Below are positions 15,509 to 24,891 of a DNA stretch of 64,000 nucleotides, piece after piece. This DNA comes from Herpetosiphonaceae bacterium. Lineage in GTDB: Bacteria > Chloroflexota > Chloroflexia > Chloroflexales > Herpetosiphonaceae. The translations under genes and the position numbers were made by a program. The notes under the pieces are model-generated. The model was not told the DNA's origin. It made no database searches and saw only the letters and a list, made by a program, of their open reading frames with translations. Position 1 is the stretch's first letter; each line of letters begins with the position of its first letter. The stretch spans positions 752,001-816,000 of the forward strand of contig BPHZ01000001.1 in assembly GCA_026003835.1 (NCBI GenBank), given 5' to 3'.

Positions 15509-16408
15509 ATGATCGATCTGCAGCAGGGTCATTTCAAGGATATCTCCTGTGTATGGCTCGGCAACGGGCTCCTCCGGCTGGCGGTCACGACCGGATGGGG
15601 GCCGCGGGTGCTCTTCTGCGGCTGGGAGGACGGTGAGAATCTGTTTGCCGAGACGCCGGATCTGACTGAGTGGACGCCGAACGGGCTGTTCCACTTCCTT
15701 GGCGGCCACCGGCTGTGGTACGCTCCCGAGTCGTTAAGTACGACCTATTGGCCTGATACGTGGGCGATCGACGTCCAGACACAGGAGGATGGCGCCCGTT
15801 TTACAGCTCCAGCCGACGGAATGGGGATTGTCAAGGCTCTGGAGGTGACGTTGGCGGCGGATCGGCCCGAGGTGTCTGTGCGCCATGTCTTGCGCAATAC
15901 GAGCGACACAGTGGTTGAACTGGCGCCCTGGGCGCTGACGATGCTGCGCCTTGGCGGCGTGGCTCTGTTCCCGCAGCCGCAGATGCCTGCCGACCTGGAT
16001 GGCCTGTTGCCCAATAAGCATTACGTCTTCTGGCCCTACAGCGATCCGGCCGATAGCCGGCTGCGTCTTGGCCGGCGTATGGCGCTGCTCTCCGGCCGGG
16101 CAGGAGCAGCCCATAAATTTGGCTTCAGGAGCGAGCATGGCTGGTGCGCCTACTGGCTCCAGGGCACCCTCTTCGTCATCCGGTTCACGTCGATCGACGG
16201 CGCAGCCTACCCGGATCGTGGCTGTAATGTCGAGAGCTACGTCAAAGATCGTTTCCTGGAACTTGAGACGTTAGGCCCACTCACTCGCCTTGAGCCGGGC
16301 GAGGCCATTGTTCACGACGAGCGCTGGCAGCTCTACGCCGATGTTCCACCGATCGAAAACGAGCAGGATGCTGTTGCGGCGGCGGCGGCGCTGGGGCTGT
16401 GGTCGTAG
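15509..16408 (+). CDS. Aldose-epimerase-fold (DUF4380-like) protein
   Basis: A protein of 299 residues, almost all beta-strand. Features include WGPRVLFCGWEDGENLFAE near the N-terminus, GGHRLWYAPES, a central VRHVLRNTSDTVVELAPWAL, and a later FGFRSEHGWCAYWLQG. This matches the galactose-mutarotase-like sandwich of DUF4380 proteins, in which an Asp/Glu/His set is usually the active site. No signal peptide is present. GAGGAGTGAAGCG precedes the ATG, 20 bases after the IMPase stop. A sugar or sugar-phosphate substrate is likely but not identified. Confidence 0.6.
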   Translation: MIDLQQGHFKDISCVWLGNGLLRLAVTTGWGPRVLFCGWEDGENLFAETPDLTEWTPNGLFHFLGGHRLWYAPESLSTTYWPDTWAIDVQTQEDGARFTAPADGMGIVKALEVTLAADRPEVSVRHVLRNTSDTVVELAPWALTMLRLGGVALFPQPQMPADLDGLLPNKHYVFWPYSDPADSRLRLGRRMALLSGRAGAAHKFGFRSEHGWCAYWLQGTLFVIRFTSIDGAAYPDRGCNVESYVKDRFLELETLGPLTRLEPGEAIVHDERWQLYADVPPIENEQDAVAAAAALGLWS

Positions 16409-16441
16409 CGAGGAACGTTGCAGCTAGAAAGGATCTCTCCC

Positions 16442-17452
16442 ATGGGTATCAAATCCGATCAGTGGATCAAACACATGGCGCTCGAACACGGTATGATCGA
16501 GCCCTTCGTCGAGTCGCAGGTGCGCGAGGGTGTCATCTCGTACGGTCTCTCCTCCTACGGCTACGATATCAGAGTTGCCGATGAGTTTAAGATATTCACC
16601 AACGTCAATTCGGCGATCGTCGATCCTAAGAACTTCGATCCACGCTCGTTTGTGGACTTTCGCGGCGATGTCTGCATCGTTCCACCAAACTCGTTCGCGC
16701 TCGCAAAAACCGTCGAATATTTTCGAATCCCTCGCAACGTATTGACCATTTGTGTCGGAAAAAGCACCTATGCTCGTTGCTTCCGGGGAGATACACGGGT
16801 TGCGTTAGCCGATGGCAGCGCCCCAACGCTTGAAGAGATGGCGCGACGAGCAGAGCAGGGTGAACGGTTCCGGGGGTACAGCATTGCACCTGACGGCAGC
16901 ATGATCGTCGCTCTGCTTGAAGCTCCCCGCTACATCGGCCGTGATGCCCTGGTAGAAGTTCGGCTCGACAACGAGCAATCGATTTATTGCACACCGGATC
17001 ACCAGTTTATGCTGCGAGACGGCCGCATGGTTGCTGCTGATGATCTCCGTCCGGGAGACTCATTGATGTCGCTGGATCGGCAAGTAGCCCGTGGAGGCGA
17101 GATGGTGTGCCAGCGGCATGGAAATCACAAGGTTGTCTCCATTCGCAGCATTCCGGGCGATCATGATGTCTACTGCCTGACCGTCCCAGAGGCCGGAAAC
17201 TTTGCACTTGAGGCCGGGGTTTTCGTCCATAATTGCGGAATCATCGTGAACGTTACGCCCTTTGAGCCCGAGTGGGAGGGCTACGTCACACTGGAGATCT
17301 CCAACACAACTCCGCTGCCGGCCAAGATCTACGCCAACGAAGGGATCGCGCAGGTGCTCTTCTTTGAGGGCGATGAGCCGCCGCTGGTCTCGTACCGCGA
17401 TAAGAAAGGCAAATACCAAGGGCAGCAGGGCGTCACACTCCCGCGACTCTAG
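16442..17452 (+). CDS. dcd: dCTP deaminase interrupted in frame by a mini-intein
   Basis: The precursor has 336 residues. Removing the intein leaves a 184-residue host protein of normal Dcd length. The extein parts are [39 protein letters not shown] and VGKSTYAR, then [20 protein letters not shown] and [16 protein letters not shown]. Dcd deaminates dCTP to dUTP (or on to dUMP if bifunctional) for dTTP supply. The insertion site, between KSTYAR and CGIIVN, lies in the most conserved active-site region. ATG at 16442 has AAAGGA upstream; it is 33 bases downstream of the mutarotase-like gene. Activity requires splicing. Confidence 0.95.
   Translation: MGIKSDQWIKHMALEHGMIEPFVESQVREGVISYGLSSYGYDIRVADEFKIFTNVNSAIVDPKNFDPRSFVDFRGDVCIVPPNSFALAKTVEYFRIPRNVLTICVGKSTYARCFRGDTRVALADGSAPTLEEMARRAEQGERFRGYSIAPDGSMIVALLEAPRYIGRDALVEVRLDNEQSIYCTPDHQFMLRDGRMVAADDLRPGDSLMSLDRQVARGGEMVCQRHGNHKVVSIRSIPGDHDVYCLTVPEAGNFALEAGVFVHNCGIIVNVTPFEPEWEGYVTLEISNTTPLPAKIYANEGIAQVLFFEGDEPPLVSYRDKKGKYQGQQGVTLPRL
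16778..17233 (+). other. Mini-intein in dCTP deaminase (152 residues)
   Basis: The first residue is Cys in block A ([14 protein letters not shown]). Block B is [14 protein letters not shown] with the conserved TxxH-type TPDH, followed by DDLRPGD. Block F is [16 protein letters not shown], and block G is VFVHN, ending in the His-Asn pair before the +1 extein Cys. All residues for standard class 1 protein splicing are present. The length leaves no room for a LAGLIDADG or HNH homing endonuclease, so it is a mini-intein that can splice but not home. Confidence 0.95.
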
Positions 17453-17482
17453 TGGTTAACCACACATTGAGGTCGATGAACA

Positions 17483-17523
17483 ATGGGGAGTTCGGAAGGG
17501 CACAATCTCTCCGAGCTCCCCAT
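17483..17523. terminator. Bidirectional hairpin between dcd and the convergent gene
   Basis: ATGGGGAGTTCGGA pairs with TCCGAGCTCCCCAT (one G-U) across a 13-base loop. It lies between two convergent genes, where a shared terminator is expected. No U-tract follows on either strand. Confidence 0.55.
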
Positions 17524-17554
17524 GATCTACCGGCAATCGATTGCCTACTCCTGT

Positions 17555-19744
17555 CTACCTCTCCGGTATGCCCAGGCTGGTGTGGCCGCTCAGACCCTCC
17601 TCGTTGCTGATCAAGATCGTTCGCTCGGCGACTACGGGCAGGCTGGAGTAGACCGTGGTTGTGTGGCGCTGATCGATAACGCTATCATCGACCGGCAGCA
17701 CAATCCGCGCGCGGCGAGGTAGCGAGAGCGACTGGGTTATTGGCCCTGCCTGAGTATCGAAGACCAGGCGTATGCGCGCCGGGCGGTCGTTGGGGTTCGC
17801 AATGATCAGATATTCGGTCGCCGGCGCTGCCGTTCGTCCCTCGGCAAAGCGCCAGACGTATGCCGTGCGCGGGGCGCCGATGGTGCTGGTGCCCGCGCGC
17901 CCAGCGCCAAAGAGCATTGTCCGCTCGGCGACGATAGGGCGATCGGCGGTGATGGCGCTGGCTAAGCCGAGACCGGGCGCCAGGTCGCGTAGATTGATCG
18001 TCAGGCGGGTCATTCCCGGCAGCGCGTAGCTACGCGATAGCGCCGTGCCATCGCCGGTGAAGATCGTCAGCGTGGCATTTGCCCGCTCCGGATTGGGGTT
18101 CAGCAGTGCGAGCGTCGTCGTGATGGGCTGCTCGGAGGTTCCTTCGGCGAAATACCAGCTGTGCGACGGCGCGGGTGCGCCGTTACTCAAGTGTCCGCCG
18201 ACCTCCGAGAAGCGCATGGTACGCGCGGCGGCTATGGGTCTGCTGGCGATAACCTTCGCGCCGAAGGTGTCGGTCATTACATCGCTGGCGCGCAGCACGT
18301 AGCGGCTGTGCGGCTCGATCGTCAGGCGCTGCGTTGCAGTTCGCCCTCTATCACTCATCAGCAGCACCTCGGCTGCAACTTCCTCGTCGTGTGGGTTGAA
18401 GAGCAGCAGGTAGGTTTGTGTACCGGGATCGCCCGCGCCTTCGGCGAAGTACCACGATCGCGCCGGCGTGGAGATGCCGGGAGCATTGAGCGCATCGTTG
18501 ACGAACAACATGGTTTGTTCAGCGACCAGCGGCTGGCTTGACACAACCTCAACCGGCAGATCCACAGTGTCGCTGAGGATGTCGTTGAGAACCAGGTCGA
18601 AGTAGCCGCCCGGCGCGACGGTGTAAGCGTAGGTGAAAGGCTCGCCTGACGGCGGGTAGGAGATCAGCCGGGCCTGGGCCTCGACACTGCCAGGGTTGTA
18701 GAACATCAGGCGGTCGGTATAGTCGCGGGTGTTGCCCTCAGGGAAAAGCCAGCGGCTGCGAACCGTGGCGCGATCTACCGCCTCGCGCAGAGCGTCCTGC
18801 AGCTCGGCTGAGCCGCTCTGATCGACAGCCGTAGCGCTGAGCTGGAGAGCGTAGGCTTCGTTTATCCAGGCCACCAGCCCGGCCATTGCGTCAAATGACT
18901 CGTCGGTCGGCTCGCCAAGGAAGGCCAGTCCAACTGTGCCCTCCTCGTCGGCAATGCCGGCGCGGCCCTGAATAATGGCCCCACCGGGCTCGACGAAGAA
19001 GGCGTAGGGCAGGGTATTGCTGATGGTGGTGCTCTGGAGCAGGCGCAGGTAGGCGAGTGGATCGCCGCTGGCCGGCAGCACTGAGATCACCACTCGCTCC
19101 GGGCGCGCGATGGTAGCCAGCTTCTGTGGTAGTGCCCCCCAACCCTCGCGGGTGATGGCTCGTGGCCGTGGCGTCAGGGTGAGCTTTCCACCAATGATGG
19201 GCTGCTGCGGAGGCCGGTCCCTGAGCGTGGGGCCCTGGGTTGTATCAAAGAAGGTAAAGACCAGCTCGCTCACAACCGGTGAGGCGGGCAGTTGCAAGGA
19301 CTCCAGCGTCAGCCGGTACTGCGCCCACTGAGCACCGTTCTCGATGGCGATCGGCGTTGCCAGCCTGCCGCCAGCCAGCTCCTGCCAATCGCTCCATGTC
19401 TCACCGTCGGCGCTTGTGCGCACCTCGATGGTCACACTGGTACGGGCAGGGATATCGGCGATCCAGGCGACAGTCAGCGCCGTAAAGGAGAAGCTGGCCT
19501 GGTACGGCGGCCCGAGGAGCACTCCGTGCCTGGCGCCCTGGTCGAGCCGGATCTCGCCCCCATCGTTGTTGCTGATCAGAAGCCCCTCGCTGGCGCCGGC
19601 CCTCCACTCTTCGACGCTGGTCTGTACCCAGCGCTCACTCTTGATCTCAGCAGGTGCCGCCTGGGTATTGCGAGAGCCGGGGAGGAGCAATTGAGAGATA
19701 AGAAGGGCCAACAGCACCAGAAGCAGGAAGCGAAAACGGCGCAT
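17555..19744 (-). CDS. Exported repeat protein with a degenerate PGRP/amidase-like region
   Basis: A protein of 729 residues. It has a signal peptide (RFLLLVLLALLISQLLLPGS), a beta-sandwich (about 60-170) and a stretch resembling a peptidoglycan-recognition domain (about 195-310: AITREGWGALPQ, YAFFVEPGGAIIQGRAG). The first zinc His of that family is replaced by ISVLPASG. The C-terminal half has four repeats of about 100 residues, each with a W-F-(A/P)-E-G start (SRWLFPEGNT, SWYFAEGAGD, SWYFAEGTSE, WRFAEGRTA) and a VAERTM-type end. It is probably a cell-surface binding protein. The lost zinc ligand makes amidase activity unlikely. Confidence 0.7.
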   Translation of the reverse strand: MRRFRFLLLVLLALLISQLLLPGSRNTQAAPAEIKSERWVQTSVEEWRAGASEGLLISNNDGGEIRLDQGARHGVLLGPPYQASFSFTALTVAWIADIPARTSVTIEVRTSADGETWSDWQELAGGRLATPIAIENGAQWAQYRLTLESLQLPASPVVSELVFTFFDTTQGPTLRDRPPQQPIIGGKLTLTPRPRAITREGWGALPQKLATIARPERVVISVLPASGDPLAYLRLLQSTTISNTLPYAFFVEPGGAIIQGRAGIADEEGTVGLAFLGEPTDESFDAMAGLVAWINEAYALQLSATAVDQSGSAELQDALREAVDRATVRSRWLFPEGNTRDYTDRLMFYNPGSVEAQARLISYPPSGEPFTYAYTVAPGGYFDLVLNDILSDTVDLPVEVVSSQPLVAEQTMLFVNDALNAPGISTPARSWYFAEGAGDPGTQTYLLLFNPHDEEVAAEVLLMSDRGRTATQRLTIEPHSRYVLRASDVMTDTFGAKVIASRPIAAARTMRFSEVGGHLSNGAPAPSHSWYFAEGTSEQPITTTLALLNPNPERANATLTIFTGDGTALSRSYALPGMTRLTINLRDLAPGLGLASAITADRPIVAERTMLFGAGRAGTSTIGAPRTAYVWRFAEGRTAAPATEYLIIANPNDRPARIRLVFDTQAGPITQSLSLPRRARIVLPVDDSVIDQRHTTTVYSSLPVVAERTILISNEEGLSGHTSLGIPER

Positions 19745-19768
19745 GGGGCCTCCTGATGAGATGAGGGA

Positions 19769-19829
19769 CTGGTAGCCGGCAGCGAAGATCCTGCGTCTGA
19801 CAGGATTTCGGATCGCCGCAGGCTACCAG
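19769..19829. repeat. 61-bp imperfect palindrome between two exported-protein genes
   Basis: CTGGTAGCC (19769-19777) pairs with GGCTACCAG (19821-19829). A second stem inside pairs ATCCTG (19788-19793) with CAGGAT (19801-19806). It lies in the 93-base gap between two same-strand genes and could terminate or attenuate transcription between them. Confidence 0.55.
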
Positions 19830-19837
19830 CCTACTGC

Positions 19838-21883
19838 TTATTCTGAATTGAGCCAGCTTGGGTCGTAGTAGTTTGCCGCATTCCACAACGCCCAGCCCTT
19901 GGCCTTACCGAAATCGTCGACCGCCTGGATCTGCTTGCGAATCATAGCCCGATCATATTTGGCGTAGACTGGCAACCAGGAGGCGGTAAAGGCCTGCAGC
20001 CAGGGGCGGAAGAGCGCCCGCCGCCCTTCGATGCGCGGCGCGCCACGCTGCAAGCTATCCAGCACAATCTCATATGGGTAGAGATCCGGGTGATCAAAGC
20101 CAAGCTCGCCAAGACTGTAGTGCGATGGATAGACCATTGGGCAGATATAGTCAGTATGCTCCGCCATCATCTCCAGCTTCTGACCGATCTCCCACATATC
20201 GCGCCAGGTGGCATAGCCGAACACATCGATGGAGAAGAACGCTCCACTGCTATAGAGCACCTGGTGAGTCTCCTTGAGCAGTCCGGTGATCGTCTCGTAC
20301 ATCGACTGCGAGCCGTGCTCTCGCCGGTCCAGCGGCTGCGAGAAGACCATGACATTGACATTGCCGTCGGATGGGAAGCGGATGTAGTCATACTGGATCT
20401 CGTCGAAGCCGAAGTCAGCGATCTCCTTGGCCAGACCGATGTTGTAGTCCCAGACACCATGCTGGAAGGGATCGAGCCAGTGCAGGCCGCCGTGATCGGC
20501 CCAGAGGCCGCCGCCAGCGCGCTTGACCGCCCACTCGGGGTTGCTTGTCGCCACAACGTCATCACGCATGACGGGCATGCGGGCGATGGTGTAGATGCCT
20601 CGGCTACGCGCTTCAGCAGTGATCCAGGCCATATCGATCCAATCGATATCGGTGCCAAGCTCCTGCACAATCGGGAGCTTCGACTTATAGCCGACGCGCC
20701 CGACGTCTCCAACGATATCGAGCTTGACATCGATAACCACAGCGTTCAACTCGGTCCTGTCAACGAGGTCGAAAAGCTCGCGCATCGCATTCTTATCTGT
20801 TGCGGTAGCGGCGGTAATATAGATGGCCTTGACCTCGAAGGGCTCAAGTTTGATGTCGTTTTCAAACTCACCTTCGATAAAGGGCTTGATAGCTTTCCTG
20901 TAACCGGGCATGAGTACCTGGATCTGTGCTCCCTCAGGAACGTTGTCCAACTTATAGCGACCGTCGGGCCCTGAGCGGACAACCGAGGCGGCGGTGCCGG
21001 TGAATGGGAGCGTCGGGGTGACGGGCCAGCCTGGCGCAGGCATTGCCAGCACAATCGCGTCGCTGATGGGCTGGCCGGTGCTGGCATCGACAATCGTTCC
21101 CTGGACGAAGCTGGGCCGCAGGATGGCATCGAGCGTGGTGCTGCTCTCCGGCAGCGGCAGGGTCTGGCTTGTATAATCGGTCGCGGCGATCTCGATCGTC
21201 GCGCCGGCTGGGACGTTGCGTAGTGTGTAGCGTCCATCGGCGTCCGTGGTCGTCTCGACGCCGGCCGCGCTGACTCTGGCCCCGCTGACGGGCTTGCCCG
21301 TGTACTTATCGGTGATACGCCCGGTGAGGATATTTGGGCGGAGGGCAACATCTTGAACAGTGGCGCGGGAGATCGCAGCCTGAACCTCGTCGTGATCCGC
21401 TGCCGAAACCTGGAGCTTGAACTGTTCCGGCACGCCCTTGATGAGATAGCGACCATCGGCGCCCGTGGTCGCCGAGAGCACATCGCTCACCCGCACCAGC
21501 GCGCCGGCGATTGGCTGGTCTGTGTAGAGGTCGATAACCAGGCCGCTGATGGTATTGGGGCGGAGTGTCAGGTCGAGGCGTGCCTCTCCCTCAGCCTTCG
21601 CCAACTCAGGTTTTGTCTTGAGATCGACCGTTATGTCTTCGTAGCCGTCGAGTCTGGCGACCAGCTGGCCATCGGCCGACCACGAATCGAAACGGTAACG
21701 TCCCTGGGGATCAGTCTGAACGGTTCTCTCGCCAATCGCCACTGAGGCGTTGGCGACTGGCTGACCAGTGTAGCTGTCGGTGACGACGCCGGTAAGCGGG
21801 ATGCCCGGCCCGCCACAGCTCGCCAGAAGAACCAGGAGTGCCAGCAGGCCAAGCCGGCGTAGAAGCGTTCGTGCCACCTTCAA
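19838..21883 (-). CDS. Lipoprotein with carboxypeptidase-regulatory-like repeats and a DUF4015 domain
   Basis: A protein of 681 residues. A lipoprotein signal (LGLLALLVLLASC) gives a lipidated Cys22. Four beta-sandwich repeats follow, each opening with a form of GxVxDxYTGxPVxxAxV (VVTDSYTGQPVANASV, RITDKYTGKPVSGARV and so on). The C-terminal 330 residues match DUF4015, a putative glycoside-hydrolase TIM barrel: VVIDVKLDIVGDVG, GLHWLDPFQHGVWDYN, FGFDEIQYDYIRFPSDG and FSIDVFGYATW. The conserved Asp and Glu in DEIQYDYIRFP are probable catalytic residues. It likely acts on extracellular or envelope polysaccharide. Confidence 0.88.
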   Translation of the reverse strand: MKVARTLLRRLGLLALLVLLASCGGPGIPLTGVVTDSYTGQPVANASVAIGERTVQTDPQGRYRFDSWSADGQLVARLDGYEDITVDLKTKPELAKAEGEARLDLTLRPNTISGLVIDLYTDQPIAGALVRVSDVLSATTGADGRYLIKGVPEQFKLQVSAADHDEVQAAISRATVQDVALRPNILTGRITDKYTGKPVSGARVSAAGVETTTDADGRYTLRNVPAGATIEIAATDYTSQTLPLPESSTTLDAILRPSFVQGTIVDASTGQPISDAIVLAMPAPGWPVTPTLPFTGTAASVVRSGPDGRYKLDNVPEGAQIQVLMPGYRKAIKPFIEGEFENDIKLEPFEVKAIYITAATATDKNAMRELFDLVDRTELNAVVIDVKLDIVGDVGRVGYKSKLPIVQELGTDIDWIDMAWITAEARSRGIYTIARMPVMRDDVVATSNPEWAVKRAGGGLWADHGGLHWLDPFQHGVWDYNIGLAKEIADFGFDEIQYDYIRFPSDGNVNVMVFSQPLDRREHGSQSMYETITGLLKETHQVLYSSGAFFSIDVFGYATWRDMWEIGQKLEMMAEHTDYICPMVYPSHYSLGELGFDHPDLYPYEIVLDSLQRGAPRIEGRRALFRPWLQAFTASWLPVYAKYDRAMIRKQIQAVDDFGKAKGWALWNAANYYDPSWLNSE

Positions 21884-22107
21884 CCGAGCCTCCTCAATGT
21901 TTCCTTAAACGACGGATTGATCCATGCTGCTTTTTGCCGCTGTTGAAAGCTGGCCCGTATCATACGGTCACACGCCGCTCCTGTCAAGGTTTACGCTTTT
22001 TACTGCATCCTGCTTGTCATTTAGGGTCGATAGGAGCAATAAACAGCCCGATGATAAAGGATAAAGCGTGGAGGAATGATTTAAGGTGTAAAGGATAATG
22101 TACCGAT

Positions 22108-22725
22108 CTACGGGTCCCAGACGGCATAGACCTGGAGCGCTCTGGCGAGCAGTGCCTTGTACACATGGCGTGGGATCTCGACGGCCCCAAACCGTGCCAG
22201 ATGCCCGGTCAAGAACTGGGTATCCAGCAGCATAAAGCCGCCGCGCCGGAGCCGCTCAACTAGATGGACCAGCGCAACTTTGCTGGCATCAGTTCTCCTA
22301 CTGAACATGCTCTCGCCAGCGAAGAGGCCGCGGATGGCAACGCCGTAGAGACCGCCGACCAGCTCCTCGCCGAGCCATGTTTCGACGCTATGGGCGAAGC
22401 CGAGATCGTGCAGGGCTGTGTAGGTGTCGATCATCTCCGGCGTGATCCACGTCTGCTCCCGGCCGGGCGCAGGCGCGGCGCATGCTTCCATCACCTGGCG
22501 GAAAGCGCTATCGATCCGTACCTCATACGGTCCATTGCGGACAGTACGTGCCAGCCGCCGTGGCACGTGAAACGTCTCCAGGGGGAGAATAGCTCGCGGG
22601 TCCGGGTCGTACCAGGAGATCAGGCCCTGCTCATCGGCCATGGGAAAGATACCTTGGGAGTATGCTGCAAGGAGGATCTGTGGATTGAGCATAGCGGCCA
22701 TGGAGTCGTCCACTGAGGTGTTCAT
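22108..22725 (-). CDS. aat: Leucyl/phenylalanyl-tRNA-protein transferase
   Basis: A protein of 205 residues. Aat transfers Leu or Phe from aminoacyl-tRNA to the N-terminal Lys or Arg of proteins, marking them for ClpAP-type degradation by the bacterial N-end rule. Signatures are AYSQGIFPMADE, ISWYDPDPRAILPLE, the central SVETWLGEELVGGLYGVAIR, FAGESMFSRRTDASKVAL and LLDTQFLTGHLARFGA. All core motifs are complete. Its start overlaps the stop of the GNAT gene by four bases, so the two are cotranscribed. Confidence 0.95.
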   Translation of the reverse strand: MNTSVDDSMAAMLNPQILLAAYSQGIFPMADEQGLISWYDPDPRAILPLETFHVPRRLARTVRNGPYEVRIDSAFRQVMEACAAPAPGREQTWITPEMIDTYTALHDLGFAHSVETWLGEELVGGLYGVAIRGLFAGESMFSRRTDASKVALVHLVERLRRGGFMLLDTQFLTGHLARFGAVEIPRHVYKALLARALQVYAVWDP

Positions 22726-23321
22726 CGAGCGAGCCTGGCTTCCAGATCAGCCTTGACTGCCGGCCACTCGCTGTCGATGATGCTGTAATAAACTGTATCG
22801 CGCACGCGTCCGCTGGGAGTAATCATATGCTTCCTCAAGATGCCCTCCTCCCTGGCGCCGATGCGCAGAATCGCGCGCCGCGAGCGTTCGTTGAGGGCAT
22901 CGGTCTTCAGCTCGACGCGGATACAGCCTAGTGTTTCAAAGGCGTGGCGTAACAGCAGATACTTTGCCTCGGTGTTGACGGCAGTGCGCTGCCATGGCTG
23001 GCCGATCCAGGTCCAGCCGATCTCGACGCGGCGATTGCTGCGGTCGATGTTGCCGTAGCGCGTGCTGCCGATGGCTCGTCCTCCAGCCTTTTCGACGATG
23101 GCAAACGGCAGCATGGTACCCTTCTCGCAGCCAGCTAACGCCTCCTCGATGTAGTCTCGCAGATCTTCAGGCGAACGAATGATACTGATCGTCCAGCGCC
23201 AGAGGTCTTCGTCCAACCCGACGGCGCAAAGATCGTCAAGGTGAGCCAGGGCGAGCGGTTCCAGGCGGACGTACTGGCCTTCGAGTGTTACAGTTTTAAC
23301 GATCATTGGTTCGCTTGTCAT
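22722..23321 (-). CDS. GNAT-family N-acetyltransferase, RimJ/RimL type
   Basis: About 199 residues from the ATG at 23321; a longer reading from 23351 is possible. The domain opens with VTLEGQYVRLEPLALAHLDD. Motif A is in RRVEIGWTWIGQPWQRTAVN, and the C-terminal ELKTDALNERSRRAILRIGA matches proteins that acetylate N-termini or small substrates. Translational coupling to aat may mean that both act on protein N-termini, but that is only suggested by position. Confidence 0.88.
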   Translation of the reverse strand: MTSEPMIVKTVTLEGQYVRLEPLALAHLDDLCAVGLDEDLWRWTISIIRSPEDLRDYIEEALAGCEKGTMLPFAIVEKAGGRAIGSTRYGNIDRSNRRVEIGWTWIGQPWQRTAVNTEAKYLLLRHAFETLGCIRVELKTDALNERSRRAILRIGAREEGILRKHMITPSGRVRDTVYYSIIDSEWPAVKADLEARLAR

Positions 23322-23646
23322 CATTGTGCCTCTTGCTGCAGGAATCTTCACAGGATCTAGTTCTTATATTATCGGGTATTTTCTTCCACAGATCTATTTT
23401 AGGATACTATCTGCATCCCATGGCATTCTATCTACTGCACTCTTTAAAGAGTATTTTGTCATGCGCGGATATTCTTATGGTACAGAACCTGCAGGGTAAC
23501 GCATAGGATGAGCGCTCTACCGTTTCTGTCAGGGAAGAACGTGCGGCGATGGGGCCGGCGTAGCAGTGGATAGTCGGTAGAGCGCATCAATCATGATGAG
23601 GGAAGCAGAGGTAGTCGATCTTCTGCAGGAAGGAAGGAGAGGGAGT

Positions 23647-23967
23647 ATGGCACGAGCAAGGCTGAACGAGCTTCGAGACTGGCAGCTCGATCAGGAGGAT
23701 CAGGATATCCGCGGTTGGGAGCTGAAGGAGCAGACGGGCCATACAATCGGTACAATCGATGATCTGATCGTGGATACTAACACGCACATGGTCGATGGGG
23801 TGCTGCTGAAAGATGGGACTGAGATCCCCATTCGCAACATCCGAATCGGCAAAGATTATGTGTATAGGGTCGAGGCCGAACGGTTCGTTGGCGGTACGCA
23901 GCCTGTGGCAGGCGAGCAAGAGCTCTACAAGCCGGAGGAGCCGAGGATTCGGCTGGTCCGATTCTAG
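23647..23967 (+). CDS. PRC-barrel domain protein
   Basis: A protein of 106 residues. The N-terminus LNELRDWQLDQEDQDIRGWE is followed by a PRC barrel with GHTIGTIDDLIVDTNTHMVD and GVLLKDGTEIPIRNIRIGKD. It closely resembles the N-terminal domain of the protein at 26534-27175, so the two are paralogues. The start at 23647 is chosen because a purine-rich GGAAGGAAGGAGAGGG precedes it. PRC barrels mediate protein-protein contacts in rRNA maturation and photosynthesis. Here the context is a cluster of envelope-stress-type genes. Confidence 0.85.
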   Translation: MARARLNELRDWQLDQEDQDIRGWELKEQTGHTIGTIDDLIVDTNTHMVDGVLLKDGTEIPIRNIRIGKDYVYRVEAERFVGGTQPVAGEQELYKPEEPRIRLVRF

Positions 23968-24039
23968 ATCTCTTGCGACAGGTGTACTCAGCCGGGCAGA
24001 GAGATGAGAGAGACGGTAGGTTGAAGAAAGGAGAACGGG

Positions 24040-24708
24040 ATGGAACGAGAGAGGGAGCGAGAGTACACGACTCCGCCACGCGAGGAGCGTGAGACGAGAA
24101 CGGCGCATATTCCGCAGGAAGCGATGGCTACCAGAGTCGTCCAGCCATCCGAGGTCGTTGCCTTCCGCGATCGGGCCCGCTGGGGCGCTGTCTGGGCTGG
24201 GATCATCACGACGCTTACGACATTCATGTTGCTCGAGCTGCTGATGTACGCGCTTGGGCTGCTGACAATTGATTTCGCCTTTGGAGGCGCCCAGGGTGGC
24301 CAGGCCGGGCAGACCAGCGGCCCCTGGGTCACCGCCATTGTCGGCATTATCGCCTTCTTCCTGGGTGGCTGGGTCGCAGGGGCAACGTCCGCTATTCGTG
24401 GTACTACAGTCGGCCTGCTGAACGGCTTCCTGGTGTGGGGGCTGGCGACAGTGCTGATGTTTGCCTTCTCGGCGTTTGGGCTGGGCTCGATCTTTGGCGC
24501 GATTGGGCAGTTCCTGGCTCTCGGCAATATCAACTTCACTGTGCCAAATGTCGATCCTGCGCAGGTTGCGCCTATGGTCCGTAATGCTGCTCTATGGGCC
24601 TTCCTGTCGCTGCTGGTTGCCGCGCTCGCTTCAACCATCGGCGGCTGGGTTGGCACCAAGAGCGCTCCGCTTGGCTATCCCACCTCTACTGAGCGAGAAG
24701 CCAGATAG
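24040..24708 (+). CDS. Four-helix membrane protein of the PRC/DUF2382 cluster
   Basis: A protein of 222 residues. A highly charged N-terminus (MEREREREYTTPPREERETR) precedes membrane helices at roughly 48-75, 95-115, 125-150 and 185-205. Gly-rich turns such as FFLGGWVAGATSAIRGTTVG, and the final ASTIGGWVGTKSAPLG, are typical of small membrane proteins found beside PRC-barrel genes in Chloroflexota and Deinococcota. AAGGAG lies upstream of the ATG. The function is unknown; it may anchor the soluble PRC proteins. Confidence 0.7.
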   Translation: MEREREREYTTPPREERETRTAHIPQEAMATRVVQPSEVVAFRDRARWGAVWAGIITTLTTFMLLELLMYALGLLTIDFAFGGAQGGQAGQTSGPWVTAIVGIIAFFLGGWVAGATSAIRGTTVGLLNGFLVWGLATVLMFAFSAFGLGSIFGAIGQFLALGNINFTVPNVDPAQVAPMVRNAALWAFLSLLVAALASTIGGWVGTKSAPLGYPTSTEREAR

Positions 24709-24740
24709 GTAGCCGAATATTGGGGCTTTTCCCTGCTAGT

Positions 24741-24775
24741 CAGGACATATGCTCTGTCTTGGGGCATATGTCCTG
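24741..24775. terminator. 12-bp perfect hairpin after the membrane-protein gene
   Basis: CAGGACATATGC and GCATATGTCCTG flank an 11-base loop. It stands 33 bases after the upstream stop codon, before the DUF2382 gene. No U-tract follows, so it may be an attenuator or processing site instead of a classical terminator. Confidence 0.5.
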
Positions 24776-24891
24776 ATCATATGTGCCGGAAAGCACAGAG
24801 GGCGAATGTGAAAAACGATGAACAGCCACCGGCATAGCAGTTGCTGTTCATCTGATCTGTGTATGGCCGGCGTGAAAGAGAGGAGGAGCAT

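Noticed and set aside
20090..20974. 294-codon frame antisense to the DUF4015 lipoprotein
   Set aside because: It only mirrors the codon structure of the real gene.
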